64,000 bases of DNA from positions 62,001 to 126,000 of the forward strand of contig DASTQA010000039.1 in assembly GCA_035762005.1 (NCBI GenBank), written 5' to 3'. This stretch comes from JAIBJN01 sp035762005. Its GTDB lineage: Bacteria; Actinomycetota; Thermoleophilia; Gaiellales; Gaiellaceae. The notes under the pieces are model-generated. The model was given only the letters and a program-made list of their open reading frames with translations, had not been told where the DNA came from and made no database searches. Positions 33,123-40,999 of the stretch are shown here, piece after piece; the stretch's first letter is position 1, and each line of letters begins with the position of its first letter. The translations under genes were made by a program, and so were the position numbers.

Positions 33123-36100
33123 TCAACTCGAAAACGCAAAGAGTTCGGCGAGCTGGGGCGCGGCAAGGAACCGTTCCTTCCGCGCGTCCGAAAGCCGGTT
33201 CGCGAACGCGTCGATCTCGGCGCGCGCGCGGGTGAAAGCCTCCTCTGCCCCGGCGTCGTCTCCCGACGCCTGGAGAGCGTCGGCCAGGGCGGCCGCAGCC
33301 CTCCAGATCGTGGGTGGGTGTTTGAGGCGCTCCGCCTCGGCGAGGGCCTGTTGAAGGCTCTCGACAGCTCCGGGTGCACGGCCTGTGAGACGCAGGGCGC
33401 GGCCGAGGACGAGCCGCGACGTCGCCGCGTACTTGAGGCGCTGATAACGCTCGGCGATCGCGATTGCCTGGAGGGCGAGCTCGAGCGCCTCTTCGTGACG
33501 GTCCGCCGCCAGCGCCAGCTCCGCTTCGGCGCGTGCCAGCCGCGTGATCCAGAGCCACTGATGCCAGCCCTTCGTCGCCTCCGCGGCCGTCTGCAGCGCC
33601 GGCAGGCTCGACTCGGCTCGCCCGACCTCGCCGAGCACCAGGTCGGAGTAGAGGAGGTCGATCTTGCCGCTGACCTGCGAACCCGGGAAACCGGCCCGCT
33701 CACCCAACGCGATCGCCTCGTCGTTCTTCGCGCGCGCTTCGTCGATCTCGTAGAGCTCGTGGAGCACGCCCGCCCACATATTCATCGCCCGGGAGGTGAA
33801 CCGCGGTTGCGCCTCGAGCTCGCGGCCCTGCGCGACGACGCCCTCGAACACGCCGAGCGCCTCCTCGTGGCGGCCCAGCCCGCTCAGCGACAGCGCGAGC
33901 TGCGCGCCTCCGTTCACGACCGGCCCGATGCTCTGCACCTTGTCCCCGAGCTCGTACGCCTGGCGCGAGCTCTCTTCCGCCGCTTCGTATGCACCATGCC
34001 AGTACTCGTTCAGGCTTAGCCATTCGTGCGTCGTAGCGAGCTCGTAGAGCCGCGTTTGCGGCCGCCACAAACGCAGGGCCTCACGCCCGTGCTCGCGCGC
34101 AGCTTCGAGTTGACCGTCCATGTTCGCCGCACCGAGGAGGAAGGAGAGGGCAAGCGTACGAAGCTCCTCGTCACCCAGCTCGTGTGCGAGCCCACGCGCG
34201 AGCTCGCCGAAATGGTGCGCCCCCTCTGCGTCGGCCGCCCAAAACGATGCATGAAAGCGAGCGTCCAGCGCCTCGAAGCGTTCGTGACCCGTGAGTTCCT
34301 CGAGGAGGCCGTCGAGCTCGGGAATCGCTTCGGCGTACGCACCGGCACGGACCCGCGCCGCAGCCCGCTCCAGGCGCAAGCGGCGATGCGTTTCCGTGTC
34401 GTCTTCGGGCACGAGCTCGAGGGCCCGGTCGTACAGGGCGATCGCCTCCGCGGGCCACGCGCGCGTAGCGGCGAGCCGGAGATACTGCAGCTCGCGGCCT
34501 TGCTCCCCCGCCTCGCCCCAGTGGTAGGCGAGCGTCGCGGCGGATTCGGCGACGCGATCGGCGGCGGCGTCCTCGATAAAGCGGGCGACAGCCGCGTGGC
34601 GCTCCCGCCGCACCGCCTTCGGCAGCGTTGCGTACGCAACCTCGCGGATGAGCATGTGCTTGAAGGAGAACTCCTCGTCATCCTGCACGGTCGTCGACGG
34701 CTCGCGCCGGACGAGGTCCCGCTGCTCAAGCGAGTCGAGCGCCTCGGCGATGCCACGAGCGTCGCCGCGCACTCGCTCGAGCACCCCGCGCCAGAAGGTC
34801 TTCCCAACGACGGAAGCGTCCAGGATGACGGAGCGCTCCTCCGGTGGGAGAGCGTCGATGCGGGCGGCGATGATGCCCTTCACCGTCGTCGGGAGTTCTT
34901 CCGCCGAATCGGCGGCGCGTTCGACGAGCGACGCCGCCAACTCCTCGATGAAGAGCGGATTCCCCTCGGCCGTCTGCTCCAGGCGCTGGACGGTCTCATG
35001 GGCGGTGGGCTCGGCGCGCTGAGCAAGGAGCGCCACCGCCAGGCGCGTCGAGTCCTCCCCGCTGAGCGGTCTGAGCTCAAGCGCGGTGTAGTTAGGGCGC
35101 CCGCCTCCCCAGGCAGGGCGAACGTCGAGCAGCTCACCGCGCGCGAGCGAGAGCAGCAGCACAGGAACGTCGCGCAGGCGGGCGGCGATCATGTCGATGA
35201 GGTCAAGGAGGCTCGCCCGCGCCCAGTGAAGGTCCTCGAAGAGGAGCATCGTCGGCTGCTCCCGACCGAGCGCCTCGACAAAGCGTCTCACCGAGAAGAG
35301 CATGACCGGCGCCTCGACGGCTCGTGCCTGCTCGAGGCCCGTGAGAGCTGCGAGGTGTGCCGCCACCTCCTTCCAGCCCTCCGACAGTCGGGCGGCGACG
35401 GCGCGCTCGAGCTTCTCGTGCGCGAGCGGGGCAGAATCGGTCTCGAAGATTCCCGCCAGCTGGTTGACCTGTTGAGCAAACGCTCCGTAGCCGGACGTCT
35501 GCCCGTACGGAAGCGAACGACCCCGGAGCATGCGGCCTCCTGATTGCTCAACGACCGCAGCAAGCTCCCCGGCGAGGCGACTCTTACCGATCCCCGGCGG
35601 GCCGAAGACGGTTACGAGCTCGACGCGGCCGGTCTCCGCGGTCTCCTCCCAAATAGCGCGCAGCCGAGCAAGCTCCCGCTTCCTCCCGACCATCGGCACG
35701 GCGGACAAACGGCGTTCGCTCAACGGCGCCGCCTCGAGCGCGCGCCACGCCGGCAGCGGCTCCTCGCTGCTCTTCGCCTGAACGGAGCCGGCCTCCTCGT
35801 AGCGGACCATGGTGCGCGTTGGGCGCTGCGTCGCCTCGCCCACGAGCACGGCTCCCTCCGGTGCAGCAGCCTGCAAGCGCTGGGCCACGTTGACGGCGCT
35901 TCCCATCACCGTCGGGCGCTGGTCAGGACCAACCGGCGCGAAAAAGACATCACCCGTGTTGACGCCGACGCTAAGCGCGAGATCGCCGAATTCGGGTGCA
36001 TTATCGGCAACGCAGCGCTGCATCTCGAGCGCCGCCCGCACTGCCCTCTCCGGATCGTCCTCATGCGCGACCGGAGCGCCGAAGACCGCCATCAGGGCGT

Positions 36101-36377
36101 CGCCGATGACCTTATCGACGGAGCCCCCGTACCGCTCGACGATGGCGCCCAATTTCCCCATGCATGAATCGACGAGGGCGCGCAGGTCCTCCGGATCTTT
36201 GTCCTGCGAGAGGTTCGTGAAGCCGGAGATGTCGGCGAACACGACGGTCGCAAAGCGCCGTTCCTCGGCGGGCAGAAGTCGAGGCGCCGAGTCGAGCGCA
36301 GTCCCGCAGTGGCCACAGAAACGCTGATCGCCCGGGTTGTCCTCACCGCAGGCGGGACAGTTGACATTGTCGTCCAA
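33123..36377 (-). CDS. Class III nucleotide cyclase - AAA ATPase - TPR regulator
   Basis: 1084 residues from a TTG at 36377 with AGGAG 5 nt before it; upstream parts of the frame are shadow of the divergent kinase gene. Order: zinc ribbon (C7, C10, C21, C24), cyclase domain with both metal aspartates (Asp49 in VVFADISGFT, Asp93 in IGDALMAVFG), ATPase domain with Walker A GPPGIGKS (259-266) and Walker B MLLFEDLHWA, then TPR-like repeats to the end. This is the actinobacterial cyclase/STAND arrangement that makes cAMP or acts as a signal hub. No LuxR DNA-binding domain is present. Confidence 0.93.
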   Translation of the reverse strand: MDDNVNCPACGEDNPGDQRFCGHCGTALDSAPRLLPAEERRFATVVFADISGFTNLSQDKDPEDLRALVDSCMGKLGAIVERYGGSVDKVIGDALMAVFGAPVAHEDDPERAVRAALEMQRCVADNAPEFGDLALSVGVNTGDVFFAPVGPDQRPTVMGSAVNVAQRLQAAAPEGAVLVGEATQRPTRTMVRYEEAGSVQAKSSEEPLPAWRALEAAPLSERRLSAVPMVGRKRELARLRAIWEETAETGRVELVTVFGPPGIGKSRLAGELAAVVEQSGGRMLRGRSLPYGQTSGYGAFAQQVNQLAGIFETDSAPLAHEKLERAVAARLSEGWKEVAAHLAALTGLEQARAVEAPVMLFSVRRFVEALGREQPTMLLFEDLHWARASLLDLIDMIAARLRDVPVLLLSLARGELLDVRPAWGGGRPNYTALELRPLSGEDSTRLAVALLAQRAEPTAHETVQRLEQTAEGNPLFIEELAASLVERAADSAEELPTTVKGIIAARIDALPPEERSVILDASVVGKTFWRGVLERVRGDARGIAEALDSLEQRDLVRREPSTTVQDDEEFSFKHMLIREVAYATLPKAVRRERHAAVARFIEDAAADRVAESAATLAYHWGEAGEQGRELQYLRLAATRAWPAEAIALYDRALELVPEDDTETHRRLRLERAAARVRAGAYAEAIPELDGLLEELTGHERFEALDARFHASFWAADAEGAHHFGELARGLAHELGDEELRTLALSFLLGAANMDGQLEAAREHGREALRLWRPQTRLYELATTHEWLSLNEYWHGAYEAAEESSRQAYELGDKVQSIGPVVNGGAQLALSLSGLGRHEEALGVFEGVVAQGRELEAQPRFTSRAMNMWAGVLHELYEIDEARAKNDEAIALGERAGFPGSQVSGKIDLLYSDLVLGEVGRAESSLPALQTAAEATKGWHQWLWITRLARAEAELALAADRHEEALELALQAIAIAERYQRLKYAATSRLVLGRALRLTGRAPGAVESLQQALAEAERLKHPPTIWRAAAALADALQASGDDAGAEEAFTRARAEIDAFANRLSDARKERFLAAPQLAELFAFSS

Positions 36378-36395
36378 CTCGCTCCTATTGTCTCG

Positions 36396-36401
36396 TATCC
36401 T
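36396..36401 (+). promoter_or_regulatory. -10 element for the PfkB kinase gene
   Basis: TATCCT, 7 nt before the ATG at 36409. The starts of the kinase and cyclase genes are only 31 bp apart, so any factor bound here would touch both. Confidence 0.45.
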
Positions 36402-36408
36402 CGGGCAG

Positions 36409-37266
36409 ATGGCATCTCCAGGTCTCGTTGCGGTCGGTGATGTCATGGTCGACGTGCACGTGCCGTTGGAGGCACTCGCGCAAGAACAACATGTCGTCGG
36501 AAAGGTGCGAGTGCACGCCGGCGGCTCAGCGGCGAACGCGGCCGCGTGGGCGAACGCAGCCGGCGTGCGCGCCGCTGTCGTGGGGCGCGTCGGGAACGAT
36601 CTCGCGGGACGCGCTCTCACGAGTGAGTTGAAAAGACGCGGGATCGACGCTCGCCTGACCCTCGACGCGGAGGCGCCAACCGGCTGCGTGCTCGCCCTCG
36701 GCGAGCGGATCATCGCAGAACGGGGTGCGACCGCCCGCCTCTCGCCGGCGGACCTGCCGTCGATCATCGGCGCCGCCGCCGTCCTCATTTCCGGCTACAT
36801 CCTGCTGCAGAATGACTCTGAAGCAGCCGGGCTCGCCGCGCTCGACCGCTCCCGCAGCCACTGGCTCGCGGTCGACGCAGCTTCCGCTCGCCTGCTCGAC
36901 GGATACGGCCGCGAGGCCTTCCTCGAGGCGACGCAGCGCGCGAACGTCCTGCTCCTCAACGAGGACGAGGCGTTCTCGCTCACACACGAGGGGCCCGCCC
37001 AGGCCGTGCGCGAGCTCGCCGACACGTATCGCCTCATCTGCGTCAAGCGCGGCGCGGCAGGAGCGATCGCCTCCTTCGAGGGTGCACTGCTCCACGCCGA
37101 GCCGCCGTCGATCGCGCCCGGCGAGGCCACAGGTGCGGGTGACGCCTTCGCGGGCGCCCTCCTTGCAGCCCTCGTCCTCGGCAACCCGGCGGAAGCCGCG
37201 CTCGAGGCCGCCTGTCGGGCCGGTGCCGCAGCAGCCGAAGCGACCGATCCCTGGCCGCAAGGCTAG
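36409..37266 (+). CDS. PfkB-family carbohydrate (ribokinase-like) kinase
   Basis: 285 residues. PfkB signatures: HAGGSAANAAAWANAAG at residues 37-53 and the catalytic GAGDAFAGALLAAL with Asp245. Phosphorylates a sugar or nucleoside with ATP; the specific substrate is not evident. Divergent from the cyclase gene and apparently leaderless, whereas its neighbour has a Shine-Dalgarno site. No other sugar metabolism gene is adjacent. Confidence 0.9.
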   Translation: MASPGLVAVGDVMVDVHVPLEALAQEQHVVGKVRVHAGGSAANAAAWANAAGVRAAVVGRVGNDLAGRALTSELKRRGIDARLTLDAEAPTGCVLALGERIIAERGATARLSPADLPSIIGAAAVLISGYILLQNDSEAAGLAALDRSRSHWLAVDAASARLLDGYGREAFLEATQRANVLLLNEDEAFSLTHEGPAQAVRELADTYRLICVKRGAAGAIASFEGALLHAEPPSIAPGEATGAGDAFAGALLAALVLGNPAEAALEAACRAGAAAAEATDPWPQG

Positions 37267-37437
37267 CGCTGGCCCGCCACGCGGGAGGGCGCGCACATTG
37301 GCGCGCGGCCTTCAGATCGGGAAGGTTCCCCTGGAGCTCGGCCCCTCGGCCTTGGGCTTCTAACCGTCCACGACCCGGCAGCTCGTACGAGCGCTCGAGC
37401 ACCTCCTGCTCGAAGGTCTCATTCGCGGATTGGAGTG

Positions 37438-38595
37438 CTATCGGAACCAGCGCCAGAGCCAGTAGCGCTCGAAGGCGACCTTGCCGAGGTGCCAGTGGCG
37501 ACCGGGGCGGCGCAGGCGCACCTGCGGCCGCGGCTCGGCGTAGAAGTCGCCGCTCGCGTAGGCGGCACTCCCATCCCCCATCTCGAGGAAGCAAGCGCCT
37601 TTGCCGTCGAACGCGCCCGAGGGTGTCCGTCCCGCGAGCTCCGCAGCGATCCGCTTGGCAACCACCTCCGCCTGGCCTTGGGCGAAGACACCCGCCTTGG
37701 GCAGGAACTTGCCGCCCGCGATCGGGATCGAGGTTACGTCCCCGATGGCGGAGACGCCCTCGACAGGTGTCACGAGCGTCTTCCCGTCGACGGGGATGAA
37801 GCCGCTCGGCCCCGCGAGCGGACTCTCCAGCACGACCGCCGGTGCGCGGTGGGGTGGGATCCCGAGGAGCAGGTCGAAGGGGACGCGCTCTCCACCCTCG
37901 AGCACCAGCTCGCGTGCGTCCGCCTCGATCCGCTCGACCGTCTGCTCGGGGTGGAAGCCGATCCCGCGCGACTCGAGGAGGCCACGCACCGACTCCCCGA
38001 TCTCGGACCCGGCCGTCGGCATCGGGAAGGGCTCGGGGGTGTAGACGTCGACGTTCGAGCGCCCGCGGACGCCACGCTTCCTGAGCAGCGCCTCGGTCAG
38101 GAGCGCCGTCTCGTACGGGGCCGCCGGGCACTTGTAGGGGAGCCGCGAGACGAGCACGGCCACCCGTCCGCCGTCGAACTCCTCGAGCGCCTGTGCGGCT
38201 GCCACCGCTCCCTCGAGGGTGTACACGGTGTGCGCCGACTCCGCAAAGCCCGGCAGCAGCTCTGGGGCCAGCTCGGCACCGAGTGCGACGACGAGTCGGC
38301 CGTAGGCGACCGGCTCGCCCGAGGTCTCGATGCGTCGCGCCTCGAGGTCGACGGCGCGCGCTTCGGCCTCGACGAGCTCGATCCCGCGGCGCCGTAGGCG
38401 GCCGGGGTCGGCGCTGATCTGCTCGGGGCGCCGCTGGCCGGTCAGGACCCAGAGGAAAGAGGGGGCGAAACGGTAGGTCGGGTCGCGCTCGACGACGACG
38501 ACGCGGTCATTCGCGGCAAGCTCGCGACGCAGCCGGTTGGCAGCGACGATCCCGCCCGTCCCGCCTCCGAGCACGACCACCGTGTTCGAGGCCAT
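37438..38595 (-). CDS. Sulfide:quinone reductase-like FAD oxidoreductase
   Basis: 385 residues; ATG behind GGGAGGAG. N-terminal FAD motif VVLGGGTGGIVAANRL, second nucleotide region, and both cysteine sites of the SQR/FCSD group: LPYKCPAAPYETALL near 155 and GACFLEMGDGSAAY near 335. The C-terminus GKVAFERYWLWRW fits membrane-associated SQR-like proteins. Likely oxidises sulfide or another sulfur species and reduces quinone. Followed upstream in the same direction by DsrE and rhodanese-like genes, which supports a sulfur role. Confidence 0.87.
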   Translation of the reverse strand: MASNTVVVLGGGTGGIVAANRLRRELAANDRVVVVERDPTYRFAPSFLWVLTGQRRPEQISADPGRLRRRGIELVEAEARAVDLEARRIETSGEPVAYGRLVVALGAELAPELLPGFAESAHTVYTLEGAVAAAQALEEFDGGRVAVLVSRLPYKCPAAPYETALLTEALLRKRGVRGRSNVDVYTPEPFPMPTAGSEIGESVRGLLESRGIGFHPEQTVERIEADARELVLEGGERVPFDLLLGIPPHRAPAVVLESPLAGPSGFIPVDGKTLVTPVEGVSAIGDVTSIPIAGGKFLPKAGVFAQGQAEVVAKRIAAELAGRTPSGAFDGKGACFLEMGDGSAAYASGDFYAEPRPQVRLRRPGRHWHLGKVAFERYWLWRWFR

Positions 38596-38607
38596 CGTCT
38601 CCTCCCG

Positions 38608-38958
38608 CTAGAAGGTCACGACCTGGTCGGCCCAGAGCGTCCAGTCCGTCAGCTCCTCGAGCGAGGATCGGTGGGCGTCCTCGACGATCTCGCCTTCGTC
38701 GATCCCGCGCGCGTCCATGCACGTACCGCAGAGGCCGACCTGAGCGCCGTGGCGGAGCGCCGAGCCCAGCATGCGGTCGAGGTGGTAGTGGCCGTTCGGG
38801 ACCACCTGCCCGGCCATCGCGCAGCCGACCGCGTCGCCCATCAAGAAGACACGCACCTCGGCCTCCTCTCGGTTCGCGAGGGAGCCGGCGAGCCGGAGCG
38901 CGTTGTAGCAGCGCTCGGTGCCATACGGCGGGTCGTTGACGAGGACGAGAACGTTCAT
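38608..38958 (-). CDS. DsrE/DsrF-family sulfur-relay protein
   Basis: 116 residues. MNVLVLVNDPPYGTERCYNALRLA at the start, then VRVFLMGDAVGCAMAGQ and LCGTCMDARGI with the conserved cysteines of the family. DsrE-like proteins carry persulfide sulfur between enzymes. ATG at 38958 overlaps the stop of the rhodanese-like gene (ATGA), and its own end is 12 nt from the SQR-like gene. Confidence 0.88.
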   Translation of the reverse strand: MNVLVLVNDPPYGTERCYNALRLAGSLANREEAEVRVFLMGDAVGCAMAGQVVPNGHYHLDRMLGSALRHGAQVGLCGTCMDARGIDEGEIVEDAHRSSLEELTDWTLWADQVVTF

Positions 38959-39230
38959 CGCCCCTCCGCTCCGATGGCGACGGGCCGGCCCGCCAGGCGC
39001 CACTCCGGAAAGCCGTCCTCGAGCCGGCCGGCACGGCGTCCGTGGGCGCGCAGGAGCTCACGCGCTCGTGAGCTGAGCAGACAGTCAGGACCGCGGCAGT
39101 AGGCGACCGTCTCCGCCTCCGCCGGGAGCTCCTCGAGGCGCTCTTCGAGCTGCTCGAGCGGAACGGACACAGCGCGGGCGAACTGCTCGTAGAGGCCGGC
39201 GCTCGAGTCGATCGCGATCGTCTCGGGCAT
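38955..39230 (-). CDS. Shortened rhodanese-like protein
   Basis: 91 residues; ATG behind GGAGGA. Residues 22-82 match the second half of a rhodanese domain: SVPLEQLEERLEELP, the active loop YCRGPDCLLSS with the persulfide cysteine, and LEDGFPEWRLAG. The first half of the fold (the D/E-x-R-x-x-x-E-x-x-x-G-H-I stretch) is missing and replaced by about 20 unrelated residues. In relatives this half follows an ArsR DNA-binding domain. Either a minimal sulfur carrier or a decayed gene that kept its start signals. Confidence 0.65.
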   Translation of the reverse strand: MPETIAIDSSAGLYEQFARAVSVPLEQLEERLEELPAEAETVAYCRGPDCLLSSRARELLRAHGRRAGRLEDGFPEWRLAGRPVAIGAEGR

Positions 39231-39296
39231 TCCTCCACTGTTCCAGCGATCGCTGAAGGAGCCATCCGACGACGCGCCGATCGCTGCTGCGGTGAA

Positions 39297-39671
39297 CTAC
39301 CGATTCGCCGCGGGTCGGACGACCTCGGCGCGCGCCACCACGAAGGCCGCCCCGAGCGCCCCGAGCGGGCGACCGAGGCGCTCGATCGCCTCCGCCCGGC
39401 GGACGAGCCCAGGGAGACCCCACGGCGGCGAGTAGAGGGAAGAGCGCGTGTGCACGGCCGTCGCCCCCGCGTCACGGAAGAGCCGCCGCAGCGTACCCGC
39501 GGTCGTGAAGCGCGCGGAACTCCAGGTCGTGCCGACCACTGCGACGCCGTGAGCCCGCAGGTCGAGGGCGACGCGGGTCGGCGAGTCATTGCCCGCCGTG
39601 CGCTTCACCCCGGTGAGTGGAACGCGTGGCGATGACTTCCCTGCGCCTGGGGGACGCTTGGGTTCCGGCAA
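39297..39671 (-). pseudogene. C-terminal remnant of a class I SAM methyltransferase
   Basis: An open frame of 124 codons. Its last 75 or so residues (about 39297-39530) match the tail of a small methyltransferase family: SSARFTTAGTLRRLF, SSLYSPPWGLPGL, RRAEAIERLGRPLG. The SAM-binding domain that should precede it is absent and the first 45 residues look random; no ribosome site is near the ATG. Best read as the end of a deleted gene beside the sulfur cluster. Confidence 0.5.
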
Positions 39672-40001
39672 CAGCGAGAAGGAGTTGACGATCGTTCGCG
39701 AGCTCGCGGGCCGGTGAAACGCCGTCCCTCGCCGTGCGCCACGGCGGCCGGGAAGCGGTGGGCCGAGCGAGAAGCTCGCACGCGCCGGGAGACGATCGAG
39801 GGGTACGCCGACACGAGCCGCAAGGCCGCCTGTTCTTGCTTCTCGCCGCGGGGGCCCGGTCCCATGAGCCGAGCCTCTGCTGCTCGCGCACTCGGCACGC
39901 CGGAGCCCGCCTCGTGCGTGTTAACCACACGGATCGGTCAGCGCGCTCCCGGATGCCCCGCCGGAGGGAGCGTGCGAGCCTGAAGCGGAAGGAGGTGTGT
40001 G
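39672..40001. other. 330-bp stretch without a recognisable gene
   Basis: Open frames here are arginine-rich shadows without ribosome sites. The only structure noticed is an imperfect inverted repeat (GCGCTCCC near 39940, GGGAGCGT near 39966) just upstream of the next gene, which may be its leader hairpin or operator. Confidence 0.4.
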
Positions 40002-40274
40002 ATGGCGACTCTTTCGCACGAGCCGTCGAGGATGCACGAGGAGAGGCGGCGCTGGTCGGAGCTCCTCGTCTCCGAGATGTGGGCGTCCCTGGCGATCGCT
40101 GTCATCTGGCTTGCCGTCCTGTTCGACGCGGTCTTCGGTCCGAACATCGTCACCACGGGTGTCGCCGGAGACAGCACGGTCGTTCCGTCAGCGGTCGTCG
40201 TGGCGCTGTTCGCCTTCCTCGCCACGTGGGTCGTCGCGAGGTACGGCTTCCGGCGTGAGCGGGAAGGAGACTGA
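40002..40274 (+). CDS. Small two-helix membrane protein
   Basis: 90 residues; ATG 6 nt after GGAGG. A charged N-terminus (residues 1-25, HEERRRWSELL) leads to two hydrophobic segments at about 28-50 and 60-80, with a short Gly/Asp/Ser loop. Family not recognised. It stands alone between the methyltransferase remnant and a convergent acetyltransferase gene. Confidence 0.65.
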   Translation: MATLSHEPSRMHEERRRWSELLVSEMWASLAIAVIWLAVLFDAVFGPNIVTTGVAGDSTVVPSAVVVALFAFLATWVVARYGFRREREGD

Positions 40275-40333
40275 TCCTGCCGCGACCGACGAAGCGCTGA
40301 GAGTCCTCGTCGCGCCCTGAGACCGCTGCGAAG

Positions 40334-40366
40334 CAGGGGTCACGGTCGCCGACCTCGCGACCCCTG
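40334..40366. terminator. Hairpin between convergent genes
   Basis: Perfect arms CAGGGGTC (40334-40341) and GACCCCTG (40359-40366), 17-nt loop, no T tract. It lies in the 109 bp between the genes at 40274 and 40384 and could end both. Confidence 0.5.
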
Positions 40367-40383
40367 TCGCCGGCGCCAGGCGG

Positions 40384-40917
40384 CTACCAGACGTCGCCGT
40401 CACGCCAGTCGCAGACGAGCTCCCCCTCGACGTCCAGCGGCACCGTGAGCGGGAGCACGTAGATGCCCCCGTCGTCGTCCTCCGTCCGCGAGATGCCGGC
40501 CGGCGTCAGCGCGGACGTCGGGCCCCGCCACCGCTTCCAGCCGCGACCGGCGTAGAAGTCCCTCGCCTCCTCCGTGACGGCGAGCGCGCCCAGCTCGTAC
40601 GCGCACCGGATCACCCGCTCGAGCGCGGCCATCAAGGCGCCACCGTGTCCGCGCCCGCGCAGGTCCGCCCGCACGCCGACTCCCTCGACGTAGCCCGCGC
40701 GCAGCGCGCGGCCGCCGTGGAGGAGGCGCCGCTGGACGACCGACCCGTGGCCGATCAGCTCGTCGCCGTCCCAGGCGAGCGCGTGCACGCCGCCCAGCGC
40801 GTGCTCCCAGTCGTCGTCGGACATCCCTCCATCGAACACCCCGTCGAGGAGCGCGCGCGCCGCCGCGAGCGTCGTTCCGTCGAGGTCGGCGGTGTGGGCC
40901 GTGCGGACAGCTGCCAT
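40384..40917 (-). CDS. Aminoglycoside 2'-N-acetyltransferase-like GNAT protein, AAC(2')-I family
   Basis: 177 residues, the AAC(2')-I length. GNAT fold with a close match to mycobacterial AAC(2')-Ic along its length: DDDWEHALGGVHALAW, VVQRRLLHGGRALRAGYVEGV, the CoA loop RADLRGRGHGGAL, YELGALAVTEEARDFYAGRGW and the C-terminal ELVCDWRDGDVW. Such enzymes acetylate the 2'-amine of gentamicin, tobramycin and similar drugs; in mycobacteria they are chromosomal and their natural role is debated. ATG has GGAGAG upstream. Function here is by homology only. Confidence 0.88.
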   Translation of the reverse strand: MAAVRTAHTADLDGTTLAAARALLDGVFDGGMSDDDWEHALGGVHALAWDGDELIGHGSVVQRRLLHGGRALRAGYVEGVGVRADLRGRGHGGALMAALERVIRCAYELGALAVTEEARDFYAGRGWKRWRGPTSALTPAGISRTEDDDGGIYVLPLTVPLDVEGELVCDWRDGDVW

Positions 40918-40999
40918 CGCTCGCTCTCCGCGGGCGAGGATCGCACATCCGGGGAGGCCCCCGGAAAGGCGGACGGCGCGCGCGGCGCCGAGACAGGCT

